From positions 3,230 to 67,229 of the forward strand of contig JAEZNB010000011.1 in assembly GCA_023441965.1 (NCBI GenBank): DNA of 64,000 bases, in the 5' to 3' direction. The stretch comes from Bacillota bacterium (GTDB lineage Bacteria > Bacillota > Clostridia > Lachnospirales > Lachnospiraceae). Of this stretch, positions 7,199-15,468 are shown piece after piece. Both the position numbers and the translations under genes were made by a program. Numbering within the stretch: the stretch's first letter is position 1; each line of letters opens with the position of its first letter. The notes under the pieces were generated by a model that did not search any database, was not told the origin of the DNA, and was given only the letters and a program-made list of their open reading frames with translations.

Positions 7199-8428
7199 AT
7201 GAAAAAAGCAGGAGCAATTCTCATCATATGTACCATAATTCTTATGTCATTCAGCGGCTTTAGCTCTGCAGGAAATGTAAAGCTGGTCCAACCGCCTACC
7301 AAGGATGATGCCATTCCGGTTATCACTACTGTGGAAGCGCAGATCAATATTACTTCACCCTCAGCTGTCCTGATCGAAGGCTCTACAGGCACCATCATTT
7401 ATGAAAAAAACAAGGATGAGAAGCTTAGACCGGCCAGCGTGACCAAGATCATGACCCTGCTTCTGATTTTTGAGGCCTTGGAGAGCGGACAGATTAAGCT
7501 GATGGATGAGGTCAGTGTCAGTGAGCATGCCGCCTCCATGGGAGGGTCCCAGGTGTTTTTAGAGCCCTATGAGACCCAGAACGTAGATACCATGATCAGA
7601 TGCATCAGCATAGCCAGTGCCAATGATGCTTCCGTAGCCATGGCAGAGTTTATCGCAGGCTCGGAGGAAGAATTTGTGGCCAGAATGAATGACCGGGCCA
7701 AGGAGCTGGGCATGAATAATACAAATTTCGTGAACTGCTGCGGCCTGGATGTCGACAATCATTATACGACTGCCTATGATATTTCCCTGATGTCCAGAGA
7801 ATTGATCACACGGTTCCCCGAGATCAGCAACTATGCCACGGTCTGGATGGATACCTTTGTGCATACGACCAGAAAAGGAAGGACCGAATTCGGACTGACC
7901 AATACCAATAAACTGATCAAATCCTATACCGGCATCACAGGCTTAAAAACAGGCTCCACCAGCTTAGCCAAGTACTGTCTCTCTGCAACTGCCAGAAGAA
8001 ATAATATGGATCTGATTGCCGTAATTATGGCTGCACCGGATACCAAGACCAGATTCCAGGAGGCCGCCAAACTCCTGAATTATGGCTATGCCAATTATAG
8101 CATCTTTGTGGATCAGCATCAGGAGCTTACCCTGGAGCCCGTCCGAGTCGTTAAGGGAGTAGCGGATCAGGTAGCGGGTAAGCCGGCGGGAGAATTCTCA
8201 TACCTATGCTCCAAAGGAAAGAATCCGGCAGACATTCAGAAGGAAGTCATCCTATTTGAGGAGGTTCGGGCACCGCTGGCTGCGGGTGATAAGATAGGCG
8301 AAATCGTATACTCTTATGGGCAGGAGAAAATCGGCAGCGTAGATATTCTGGCTGCAGAAGCGATCAGTAAAGCGGGCTTCAAGGATTGCTTTGTTAAGGC
8401 CCTGAAGCGGTATTTTATTGCAAAATAG
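7199..8428 (+). CDS. dacF: Serine-type D-Ala-D-Ala carboxypeptidase (DacF/PBP5 family)
   Basis: This exported penicillin-binding protein trims the terminal D-Ala from peptidoglycan stem peptides. It has a signal peptide (about 1-24), then the three active-site motifs: SVTK (Ser80, Lys83), SAN (140-142) and KTG in GLKTGST. A C-terminal PBP5-type domain (about 310-395) and a basic amphipathic tail follow, as in DacF, DacB and PBP5 proteins anchored by their C-terminus. At 409 residues it has the usual length. In Bacillus dacF lies near the spoIIM-xerD region and is expressed in the forespore, hence the symbol, but the second paralogue at 19.6 kb makes exact orthology uncertain. A terminator follows at 8481. 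Confidence 0.88.
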   Translation: MKKAGAILIICTIILMSFSGFSSAGNVKLVQPPTKDDAIPVITTVEAQINITSPSAVLIEGSTGTIIYEKNKDEKLRPASVTKIMTLLLIFEALESGQIKLMDEVSVSEHAASMGGSQVFLEPYETQNVDTMIRCISIASANDASVAMAEFIAGSEEEFVARMNDRAKELGMNNTNFVNCCGLDVDNHYTTAYDISLMSRELITRFPEISNYATVWMDTFVHTTRKGRTEFGLTNTNKLIKSYTGITGLKTGSTSLAKYCLSATARRNNMDLIAVIMAAPDTKTRFQEAAKLLNYGYANYSIFVDQHQELTLEPVRVVKGVADQVAGKPAGEFSYLCSKGKNPADIQKEVILFEEVRAPLAAGDKIGEIVYSYGQEKIGSVDILAAEAISKAGFKDCFVKALKRYFIAK

Positions 8429-8480
8429 AAGGTAAATGCGGCAACTGCAGCCAGAACAACTATTTCTTATGAAATAAGAG

Positions 8481-8507
8481 AGAAGGAGGACACCCCTCCT
8501 TCTTTGT
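8481..8507 (+). terminator. Intrinsic terminator after the first carboxypeptidase gene
   Basis: AGAAGGAGG (8481-8489) pairs perfectly with 8495-8503 across a 5-base loop and runs into TTTGTT. Confidence 0.85.
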
Positions 8508-8585
8508 TATGAAAATTTATTATTGCTGCCCCTACTGTTATCTGTGACTAGGGGAAGTTCCCATCGCATAGGGACAAGTATCTTA

Positions 8586-8614
8586 TTGACACTTCCATCC
8601 GTAATTAGTATAGT
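8586..8614 (+). promoter_or_regulatory. Sigma-A promoter of the phosphoesterase-scpAB operon
   Basis: TTGACA (8586-8591) and TATAGT (8609-8614) are spaced by exactly 17 bases. The -35 is perfect and the -10 matches 5 of 6. An alternative TATAAT at 8614-8619 would have a 22-base spacer. Confidence 0.8.
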
Positions 8615-8665
8615 ATAATAGGATTGTGAAATGGACAGTGATGTGTCCATGTGAAAGGGGTTCCT

Positions 8666-9562
8666 ATGGTTCTCACCTGGATATTGGCAGTGGTGACGGC
8701 CCTCATATTATGGTCCTTCATCGAGAAGAGATTACTTAAGATAACGGAATATCAGGTGCCTGTCGAGGAATCCTTGAAGGCACCGATAGATTTAAAAATC
8801 GTGCTATTGGCAGATCTACATAATAATCGCTTCGGGAAGAAGAATGCCTCATTGGTGAAGAAGATCAGAGAGCTGCAGCCGGATCTGATTATTGTAGCCG
8901 GTGATCTGGTTACCAAGCAAAAGCCTAGTATTCCCGGAAATGCTTACGAGCTGTTAGAGGCCCTGTGTCAGGATTATCCCATTTTCTATGGTTACGGAAA
9001 TCATGAGAAATACCTATCGGGGCTGTATGGAAGAGAATACAGCAGAATATCAAGAAAGAAAGTATCAAGGCACAAGTCCTTTTTGGAGTATCAACAGGTG
9101 TTAAAGGACAAGGGCGTACATTTTCTGCTGGATGAAAGCTTTAGCTTTCAAAAGGGCAATGGGACGATCCGTATCACCGGCCTGAATGTCGGTTGGGAGT
9201 GCTATCTTAAGACGAAGGAATTCACTGTGAGCAAGGCCTATCTGGAGCGGCACATCGGGAAGACCGATCCGAAGGAATATCAGCTTCTGATTGCTCATAA
9301 TCCTCTTTTTTTCGAGGCCTATGCCCAGTGGGGAGCAGATCTGACCTTAGCAGGACACCTTCATGGAGGCTTGGTAAGACTTCCTCACCTGGGAGGTGTG
9401 GTTTCTCCCCAGTACCGCTTCTTCCCCACCTATGATGCAGGGATGTTCACTGCAGAGAATAAAAGAATGATTGTATCAAAGGGGCTGGGTTCCCATTCCT
9501 TCATGCTGCGCTTGTTTAACCCGCCGGAGCTGGTATTCATTCGTATCAAGAAGAAGGATTGA
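8666..9562 (+). CDS. Membrane-anchored metallophosphoesterase (YaeI/YkoQ type)
   Basis: The protein starts with one hydrophobic helix (about residues 3-19) and then has the calcineurin-like phosphoesterase motifs in order: ADLHN (D-x-H), VAGDLV (GD), GYGNHE (GNHE), an IAHNP histidine, and LAGHLHGG (GHxH), which bind two metal ions. Members of this group hydrolyse UDP-diacylglucosamine-like or other phosphodiesters at the membrane; the substrate here is not known. The frame opens at a GTG (8651), but AAAGGGG at 8654-8660 places the start at ATG 8666, giving 298 residues. It is co-transcribed with scpA, which begins 23 bases after its stop. Confidence 0.85.
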   Translation: MVLTWILAVVTALILWSFIEKRLLKITEYQVPVEESLKAPIDLKIVLLADLHNNRFGKKNASLVKKIRELQPDLIIVAGDLVTKQKPSIPGNAYELLEALCQDYPIFYGYGNHEKYLSGLYGREYSRISRKKVSRHKSFLEYQQVLKDKGVHFLLDESFSFQKGNGTIRITGLNVGWECYLKTKEFTVSKAYLERHIGKTDPKEYQLLIAHNPLFFEAYAQWGADLTLAGHLHGGLVRLPHLGGVVSPQYRFFPTYDAGMFTAENKRMIVSKGLGSHSFMLRLFNPPELVFIRIKKKD

Positions 9563-9585
9563 TGACATAATCAAGGAGAGATAAA

Positions 9586-10362
9586 ATGAGTATTCCGGTG
9601 AAGCTGGAAGCATTCGAAGGTCCCCTGGACCTTCTGTTGCATTTGATCGATAAGAATAAAATAAATATCTATGATATACCGATCGTCGTGATTACAGAGC
9701 AGTATCTGGAATATATCCGACAGATGGAGGCGAAGAATCTGGAGATCATGAGTGAGTTTCTCCTGATGGCTGCCACTCTGATCAATATTAAATCCAGAAT
9801 GCTGCTGCCGGTCGAGGCCGGTGAGGATGAGGAAGCAGCAGACCCCAGACAGGAGCTGGTGGACAGGCTGCTGGAATATAAGATGTACAAGTACATATCG
9901 GAGGAGTTAAGGGATAAGGAGCTGGATGCCTCCCGCGTCCTGTTCAAGGCCCCGACCATTCCCCAGGAAATAGCCGATTATAAGGAAGAGATAAATGTGG
10001 AGGAGCTTTTAAGCGACCTGACCTTGGCCAGACTCCACGAAATCTTCAAATCTATCGTAAAGAAGCAGGCAGATAAAATAGACCCCATCCGAAGTAAGTT
10101 CGGCAAGATAGAAAAGGAAGAGATCAATCTTTCGCAGAAGTTCAATCAGATACAGGAATATGGCCTGAAGCATAAGAATTTCCTCTTTCGCAGCCTTTTG
10201 GAGGCCCAGCACAGCAGGATGGAGATTATTGTGACCTTCCTGGGAATCCTGGAGCTGATTAAGCTGGGAAGGATCCAGATCGAGCAGGAGAAAAGCTTCG
10301 ACGATATCAGGATTACCTATCTGGCTACAGACATCATTCATATGGAGGAGGTTGGATTTTAA
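9586..10362 (+). CDS. scpA: Segregation and condensation protein A
   Basis: ScpA is the kleisin subunit that bridges the head domains of the SMC dimer and, with ScpB, forms bacterial condensin for chromosome organisation and segregation. The 258-residue protein has the diagnostic N-terminus FEGPLDLLLHLIDKNKINIYDIPI, the middle helical segment LLMAATLINIKSRMLLPV, and a C-terminal winged-helix part (VTFLGILELIKLGRI). CAAGGAGAG lies 8 bases ahead of the ATG. The stop codon overlaps the scpB start by one base (TAATG), which implies translational coupling. The partner smc lies at 43.5 kb in this window. Confidence 0.95.
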   Translation: MSIPVKLEAFEGPLDLLLHLIDKNKINIYDIPIVVITEQYLEYIRQMEAKNLEIMSEFLLMAATLINIKSRMLLPVEAGEDEEAADPRQELVDRLLEYKMYKYISEELRDKELDASRVLFKAPTIPQEIADYKEEINVEELLSDLTLARLHEIFKSIVKKQADKIDPIRSKFGKIEKEEINLSQKFNQIQEYGLKHKNFLFRSLLEAQHSRMEIIVTFLGILELIKLGRIQIEQEKSFDDIRITYLATDIIHMEEVGF

Positions 10363-10934
10363 TGGAGATAAAATTAGTGGAGGCCCAGATAGAAGCCATC
10401 CTCTTCACCATGGGAGAAGCAGTGGAGCTGGAACGGCTTGCGGCTGCCCTGGACCATGACGAGGATACGATCAAGAAGATCATACATAGCATGATGGACA
10501 GGTACGAGGGAGAGGAATACGGCATCCATATCATAGAACTGGACGGAGCCTTCCAGCTCTGTACCAAGCCTTCCCTCTATGAATCCATCATAAAGATTAC
10601 CCATGTACCCAAGAAGCATGTCCTGACGGATGTTCTTCTGGAGACCCTATCCATCATCGCATATAAACAGCCGATCACAAAGCAGCAGATCGAAGCCATC
10701 CGTGGTGTGAAATCCGATCATGCCGTGAATAAGCTGATTGAATATAATCTGATTTCTGAAATGGGCAGAATGGATGCTCCGGGACGGCCGATCCTCTTCG
10801 GTACAACGGAGGAATTCCTACGAAGCTTCGGCCTCCAGTCCCTGGATGCCCTGCCGGTGCTGAATCCCGAGAAGATCGAGGACTTTAAGCTTGAGGCAGA
10901 GGAAGAAGTAGAGCAGCTTAAGCTGGACATCTGA
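10362..10934 (+). CDS. scpB: Segregation and condensation protein B
   Basis: ScpB is a tandem winged-helix protein that dimerises on the ScpA kleisin and regulates the SMC ATPase cycle. The 190-residue sequence starts with the family pattern EAQIEAILFTMGEAVELERLA and contains LETLSIIAYKQPITKQQIEAIRGV and GRPILFGTTEEFLRSFGL, all characteristic of ScpB. The start ATG overlaps the scpA stop by one base. The C-terminal tail is acidic. It is the last gene of the phosphoesterase-scpA-scpB unit; the following intergenic region carries a nested inverted-repeat element that includes the terminator. Confidence 0.95.
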   Translation: MEIKLVEAQIEAILFTMGEAVELERLAAALDHDEDTIKKIIHSMMDRYEGEEYGIHIIELDGAFQLCTKPSLYESIIKITHVPKKHVLTDVLLETLSIIAYKQPITKQQIEAIRGVKSDHAVNKLIEYNLISEMGRMDAPGRPILFGTTEEFLRSFGLQSLDALPVLNPEKIEDFKLEAEEEVEQLKLDI

Positions 10935-10938
10935 TCTT

Positions 10939-11078
10939 CGCAACATAAGCAGATTACGCACCGCAAGCTCAATGCCTACGGCATTTTACTCGAGCTACAC
11001 TTATCAAAAAAGCCTTTGTTTTCTTGTGCAAGCATAGAAAACTAAGGCTGTTTTTATTAATAATCTGCTTATGTCGCA
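10939..11078. repeat. Nested palindromic element with 14-bp terminal inverted repeats and CGCA flanks
   Basis: ACATAAGCAGATTA (10943-10956) is matched exactly in inverse orientation at 11061-11074. Both outer ends are flanked by CGCA in direct orientation (10939-10942 and 11075-11078), like a short target duplication. Inside are a hairpin AATGCC-tac-GGCATT (10971-10985) enclosed by AGCTC/GAGCT (10966-10970, 10992-10996), and the scpB terminator at 11006-11055. The layout resembles a miniature inverted-repeat element; mobility is only inferred. Confidence 0.6.
11006..11055 (+). terminator. Intrinsic terminator of the scpAB operon
   Basis: A-rich arm with AGCCTTTGTTTTCT (11011-11024) pairs with AGAAAAC-TAAGGCT (11036-11049) with a single mismatch; the 3' side runs into GTTTTTATT. 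It lies inside the larger inverted-repeat element. Confidence 0.8.
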
Positions 11079-11128
11079 AAACTCACAGTAATACTAAACA
11101 TGAGGTTTAGTATAAATAAAAATAACAC

Positions 11129-11157
11129 TTGCATGTTTGCATACATTTTTGTATAAT
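11129..11157 (+). promoter_or_regulatory. Sigma-A promoter of the polyamine operon
   Basis: TTGCAT (11129-11134) and a perfect TATAAT (11152-11157) are separated by 17 bases. The expected transcript starts about 45 bases before speD. Confidence 0.8.
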
Positions 11158-11211
11158 AGTCAATGCTGTAAATAATACATAAGCAGCTTTTACTATATCT
11201 GAAAGGTTGTG

Positions 11212-12024
11212 ATGTTAGGGTTGGAGAAAAAGCTCACGCTATATGGCTTTAACAACCTCACAAAGACACTTAGCTTCAACATATATGATGTATGCTATGC
11301 GAAAAGTGAGAGAGAACAGAAGGATTATATCGCATATATTGACGAGCAGTATAATTCCGAGAGATTAACAAATATATTAGTGAATGTTACCGAGATGATC
11401 GGAGCACATATTCTCAATATATCCAAGCAGGACTATGAACCCCAGGGAGCTTCCGTAAATATTCTGATCGCGGAGGGGTCCTTATCCTCTGAACATATCG
11501 ATGAATCCTGTAATCAGGGGATGAATATCTTAAAGCAGAGGGACTCCGTTCATGCCCACCTGGATAAGAGCCATGTAACCGTGCATACCTTCCCAGAGCA
11601 TCATCCCGATAATGCGATATCAACCTTTCGTGTGGATATTGATGTATCCACCTGCGGTGAGATCTCACCGCTGAATGCCCTGGATTATCTGATTGGAAGC
11701 TTCGATTCCGATATAATCACCATAGATTACCGTGTCAGAGGCTTTACCAGAGACCTGCACGGAATGAAGTATTTTATCGATCATGACATCACCTCCATCC
11801 AGGACTATATTGATGATAAGACCCTGACCAGATATGATGCGATTGATGTTAATGTTTATCAGTCCAATATCTTTCATACCAAAATGCTGATCAAGGAGAT
11901 CGAGCTTCAGCACTATCTCTTCAATACGGATGTCTATGAGCTTCCACCGAAGCAGAGACTGGAAATCACAAACCGTTTAAGAAAAGAGATGATCGAGATT
12001 TTCAGCGGTATGAACATCTATTAG
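11212..12024 (+). CDS. speD: S-adenosylmethionine decarboxylase proenzyme (E. coli-type SpeD)
   Basis: SpeD decarboxylates S-adenosylmethionine to supply the aminopropyl group for spermidine. It is made as a proenzyme that cleaves itself to create a pyruvoyl cofactor. The 270-residue protein is of the long E. coli class: the cleavage-site serine is Ser120 in [12 protein letters not shown], followed by [17 protein letters not shown] and [17 protein letters not shown] and FHTKMLIKE segments. This differs from the short (about 120-130 residue) SpeD typical of Bacillus. GAAAGG (11201-11206) selects ATG 11212 over the GTG at 11209. The next gene starts 21 bases later and is the amino acid decarboxylase of the same pathway. 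Confidence 0.93.
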   Translation: MLGLEKKLTLYGFNNLTKTLSFNIYDVCYAKSEREQKDYIAYIDEQYNSERLTNILVNVTEMIGAHILNISKQDYEPQGASVNILIAEGSLSSEHIDESCNQGMNILKQRDSVHAHLDKSHVTVHTFPEHHPDNAISTFRVDIDVSTCGEISPLNALDYLIGSFDSDIITIDYRVRGFTRDLHGMKYFIDHDITSIQDYIDDKTLTRYDAIDVNVYQSNIFHTKMLIKEIELQHYLFNTDVYELPPKQRLEITNRLRKEMIEIFSGMNIY

Positions 12025-12045
12025 TGCTTGAGTTTGGAGGGTGCG

Positions 12046-13506
12046 ATGGAATATACACAGGAAAATTCACCTCTACATGAGGCTTTATTGAAGCATAAAA
12101 AGGACCGGGTCGTACATTTTGATGTGCCGGGACATAAGGGAGGGAGAGGTAACCCTGAGCTGACACAGTTTTTAGGCGCTGAATGCCTGAAGGTTGACGT
12201 CAACTCCATGAAGCCTCTGGATAATCTGATCCATCCGACCTCAGTCATAAAAGCTGCAGAGGGACTGGCTGCTGAGGCCTTTGGTGCAGAAGCAGCTTTT
12301 TTCATGGTTAATGGTACCACCGCTGCGGTACAGGCCATGATTATGTCCACCTGTAAGGCGGGGGAGAAGATCATTCTCCCGAGGAATGTTCACCGCAGCT
12401 CCATCAATGCTCTGGTGGTCAACGGTGCCATTCCGGTCTATGTGAATCCCGGTGTCAGCCATGAGCTGGGAATACCTTTGGGAATGAGTGTAGATGATAT
12501 CAGAGAAGCCATCAGGCAAAATCCCGATGCCAAGGCGATCTTGGTCAATAATCCGACCTATTACGGGATCTGTTCAAATTTAAGAGAAATCGTCAGCCTG
12601 GCACACAGCAAGGGAATAAAGGTCCTGGTGGACGAAGCCCACGGAGCCCATTTTTACTTTGGTGAGGAGCTTCCGGTCAGTGCCATGGCTGCCGGAGCGG
12701 ATATGGCTGCAGTAAGTATGCATAAAACCGGAGGTTCTCTGACACAAAGCTCCTTCTTAATATGCAGTAAGGGTATCGATGCCGGATATGTCAGACAGAT
12801 CATCAACCTGACACAGACGACCAGTGGTTCCTATCTGCTCATGTCCTCCCTGGACCTGGCCAGAAAGCATATGGTCCTTCATGGGAAGGAAATCGTAGCG
12901 AAGACCCTGGAGCTGTCTGAGTATGCAAGAAATGAAATCAATAAAATCGGCGGTTACTATGCCTTTTCCAAAGAGCTGATCAACGGAGATACCATCTATG
13001 ATTTTGACCGGACCAAGCTATCTGTCAATACAATGGAGATCGGACTGGCAGGTATAGAAATTTTTGATCTGCTGCAGGAGCAGTATGATATACAGATTGA
13101 ATTCGGTGATATCGGTAACTTCCTGGCTGTTATTTCGGCAGGGGATCGGGCCTTTGAGATTGAAAGACTGGTTGCCTCCCTGGCAGAGATCAAGAGAATT
13201 TATGGTAAGTCGAAGGTTGGAATGCTGAATCATGAATACATTGATCCCGATGTCGCCATGACGCCCCAGAAGGCCTTTTATAGTGAGAAGAAAGCTGTCC
13301 CCTTGAGGGAAGGGTTACATCATATTTCCGGAGAATTTGTGATGTGCTATCCCCCCGGTATACCGATCTTGGCTCCGGGTGAGCGGATCACCCAGGATAT
13401 CATTGACTATATTCTATATGCCAAGGAAAAGGGCAGTGTTCTGACCGGTCCCAAGGATATGAAGGTAGAGTTTATCAATATCGTGGATTATGCAAATTAT
13501 AGTTAA
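12046..13506 (+). CDS. speA: Orn/Lys/Arg decarboxylase, probably biosynthetic arginine decarboxylase
   Basis: This is a fold-type I PLP decarboxylase of the short Firmicute type (about 486 residues, like Bacillus SpeA/YaaO). Visible motifs are FDVPGHKGGRG near the N-terminus, VDEAHGAH (cofactor Asp and His) and the Schiff-base lysine Lys227 in SMHKTGGSLTQSS. The C-terminal decarboxylase domain follows (CYPPGIPILAPGE). Since a speB agmatinase gene is in the same operon, arginine is the likely substrate (inference): arginine to agmatine, then putrescine. The frame extends to a TTG at 12028, but TTTGGAGGG at 12032-12040 selects ATG 12046. Confidence 0.88.
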   Translation: MEYTQENSPLHEALLKHKKDRVVHFDVPGHKGGRGNPELTQFLGAECLKVDVNSMKPLDNLIHPTSVIKAAEGLAAEAFGAEAAFFMVNGTTAAVQAMIMSTCKAGEKIILPRNVHRSSINALVVNGAIPVYVNPGVSHELGIPLGMSVDDIREAIRQNPDAKAILVNNPTYYGICSNLREIVSLAHSKGIKVLVDEAHGAHFYFGEELPVSAMAAGADMAAVSMHKTGGSLTQSSFLICSKGIDAGYVRQIINLTQTTSGSYLLMSSLDLARKHMVLHGKEIVAKTLELSEYARNEINKIGGYYAFSKELINGDTIYDFDRTKLSVNTMEIGLAGIEIFDLLQEQYDIQIEFGDIGNFLAVISAGDRAFEIERLVASLAEIKRIYGKSKVGMLNHEYIDPDVAMTPQKAFYSEKKAVPLREGLHHISGEFVMCYPPGIPILAPGERITQDIIDYILYAKEKGSVLTGPKDMKVEFINIVDYANYS

Positions 13507-13622
13507 ATCAAATATTGTAATTAGGAAGAACAGATACATGTTCTGCAGCAGAAGGCTTCAGCAGATAACCCGCATGCCCTGCAGAAATATGGATCAGATA
13601 TGAGGAAAGGCTGGTACACTGA

Positions 13623-14474
13623 ATGGAATTATGGTATACGGAACAGCATACAGACTATGTCAGATTCTCAATGAAGGTGAAGGAGCAGCTCTTCAACAGA
13701 CAGAGCGACTATCAGCATATCACTATACTTGATACAGAGGAATTTGGCAGGGTCTTAACCCTGGATGGCTATCTGATGATTACGGAGAAGGATGAATTCA
13801 TCTATCATGACATGATTGTTCATGTGCCCATGGCAACGAATCTGGAAATCAAGAAGGTTCTGGTGATCGGAGCCGGAGATGGTGGTTCCATCCGTGAGCT
13901 GACCAGGTATCCGGGGATCGAACTGATCGATATGGTAGAAATCGATCCCATGGTGGTGGAGGCCTGTAAGGAATTCATCCCTCTGACGGCTTGTAAGCTG
14001 GAGGACCCCAGAGTCCATATTTATTATGAGGATGGTCTGAAGTTTATCCGCCGTAAGGTGAATGAATATGATCTGATTATTGTGGATTCCACGGATCCCT
14101 TCGGACCGGGAGAGGGGCTGTTCACCAAGGAGTTCTACGGGAATTGCTATAAAGCCTTGACAGATAAGGGAATACTGGTGAATCAGCATGAAAGCACCTA
14201 CTATGATGAGTATGTGGAGGCCATGAAACGGGCCCATGCCAGAATCAAAGAGGCCTTCCCCATCGCCAAGGTGTATCAGGCCCATATACCAACCTATCCT
14301 TCCGGACACTGGCTCTTCGGCTTTGCCTCCAAGCATTATGATCCCATTCAGGATCTGCAGGAGGAGGAATGGAAGCAACTTGGGCTTAGGACCAAGTACT
14401 ATAACACAAAGCTTCACTGCGGAGCCTTCGCTCTTCCCAACTATGTAAAGGAGCAATTGAACGATTATGAATAG
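13623..14474 (+). CDS. speE: Spermidine synthase (aminopropyltransferase)
   Basis: SpeE transfers the aminopropyl group of decarboxylated SAM onto putrescine to form spermidine. The 283-residue protein has the N-terminal beta-hairpin domain (WYTEQHTDYVRFSMKV), the SAM-like motif VIGAGDGGSIREL, acidic MVEIDPMVVE, and the catalytic segment DSTDPFGPGEGLFT with the key Asp and gate loop. QHES and PTYPSGHW further match spermidine synthases. It is preceded by GAGGAAAGG at a long (12-base) spacing. The stop overlaps the start of speB by 8 bases, indicating translational coupling within the operon speD-speA-speE-speB. Confidence 0.94.
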   Translation: MELWYTEQHTDYVRFSMKVKEQLFNRQSDYQHITILDTEEFGRVLTLDGYLMITEKDEFIYHDMIVHVPMATNLEIKKVLVIGAGDGGSIRELTRYPGIELIDMVEIDPMVVEACKEFIPLTACKLEDPRVHIYYEDGLKFIRRKVNEYDLIIVDSTDPFGPGEGLFTKEFYGNCYKALTDKGILVNQHESTYYDEYVEAMKRAHARIKEAFPIAKVYQAHIPTYPSGHWLFGFASKHYDPIQDLQEEEWKQLGLRTKYYNTKLHCGAFALPNYVKEQLNDYE

Positions 14475-15309
14475 AAATGTTCATACCTTTATCGCCTGTG
14501 ATAAAGAATATCAGGACAGTGATATCGTCCTTTTCGGCGCCCCCTTTGATGGGACAACCTCCTACCGGCCCGGTACAAGATTTGCCAGTGCTGCCATCAG
14601 GAACGAAAGCTACGGGATAGAGACCTATAGTCCCTATCTGGACAAGGATCTGACGGATCTGAAGGTTTTTGATGCCGGTGATCTGGAATTCGGCTTCGGT
14701 AACACGGAACGGGTCCTGAAGACCATAGAGCAGATGACAGAGCAGATCCTAACGGATGGGAAGAAGCCCCTGATGATCGGAGGAGAGCATCTGGTCACTC
14801 TGGGCAGTGTCAGGGCTGCGGTCAGGAAGTATCCGGACCTTCATATCCTCCATTTTGATGCTCATACGGATCTGCGGGAGGAGTATCTGGGAGAGACCCT
14901 GTCTCATGCCAGTGTCATCAGAAGATGCTGGGACTTAATCGGAGATGGCAGGATCTATCAATTCGGTATCCGAAGCGGCGACAGGGAAGAATTCTTGTGG
15001 GCCAAGGATCATGTATTTCTGCAGAAATTCAATCTGGACGGTCTGGAAGAAGCAGTAGCAGCCCTAAAGGGAAAACCGGTATACCTAACCATAGATCTGG
15101 ATGTACTGGATCCTTCCGTATTTCCCGGTACAGGGACACCGGAGGCCGGCGGAATTACCTTTATGGAGCTGATCCGGGCTCTGAATCAGGTATTTACCCT
15201 GGATATCGTGGCGGCGGACATGAATGAGCTGTCACCGGTCTATGACCAGAGCGGAGCCTCAACGGCCCTGGCCTGCAAGCTGCTCCGTGAGCTGCTGCTG
15301 CAGATATAG
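14467..15309 (+). CDS. speB: Agmatinase (ureohydrolase family)
   Basis: Agmatinase hydrolyses agmatine to putrescine and urea. The 280-residue protein carries the manganese-binding ureohydrolase motifs in order: GGEHLVTLG, HFDAHTDLREEY (D-x-H-x-D), SHAS and TIDLDVLDPSVFPGTGTPEAGG (D-x-D). The short length and the GT-PE-GG motif match agmatinases rather than arginases. It overlaps speE by 8 bases, so the ribosome binding site is inside speE. With SpeA it provides putrescine for SpeE and also for the carboxyspermidine route encoded directly downstream. Confidence 0.93.
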   Translation: MNRNVHTFIACDKEYQDSDIVLFGAPFDGTTSYRPGTRFASAAIRNESYGIETYSPYLDKDLTDLKVFDAGDLEFGFGNTERVLKTIEQMTEQILTDGKKPLMIGGEHLVTLGSVRAAVRKYPDLHILHFDAHTDLREEYLGETLSHASVIRRCWDLIGDGRIYQFGIRSGDREEFLWAKDHVFLQKFNLDGLEEAVAALKGKPVYLTIDLDVLDPSVFPGTGTPEAGGITFMELIRALNQVFTLDIVAADMNELSPVYDQSGASTALACKLLRELLLQI

Positions 15310-15468
15310 AAGATGATTACCCCATTTTAAGCTTTCGAATATGATAGTATAGAAGAGATATCATATAACAGGTGATGAACAATTCACATGATTTCATCCA
15401 TTATAGATAGGTATAATATTGCATCAGGATACTGACCTGATCCGGCATAAGTCAAGGAGGAATGTAAG

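Noticed and set aside
13755..14456. Long minus-strand open frame (233 codons) opposite speE
   Set aside because: It lies entirely within a well-supported spermidine synthase gene, has no ribosome binding site and no recognisable motif; it arises from codon bias on the opposite strand.
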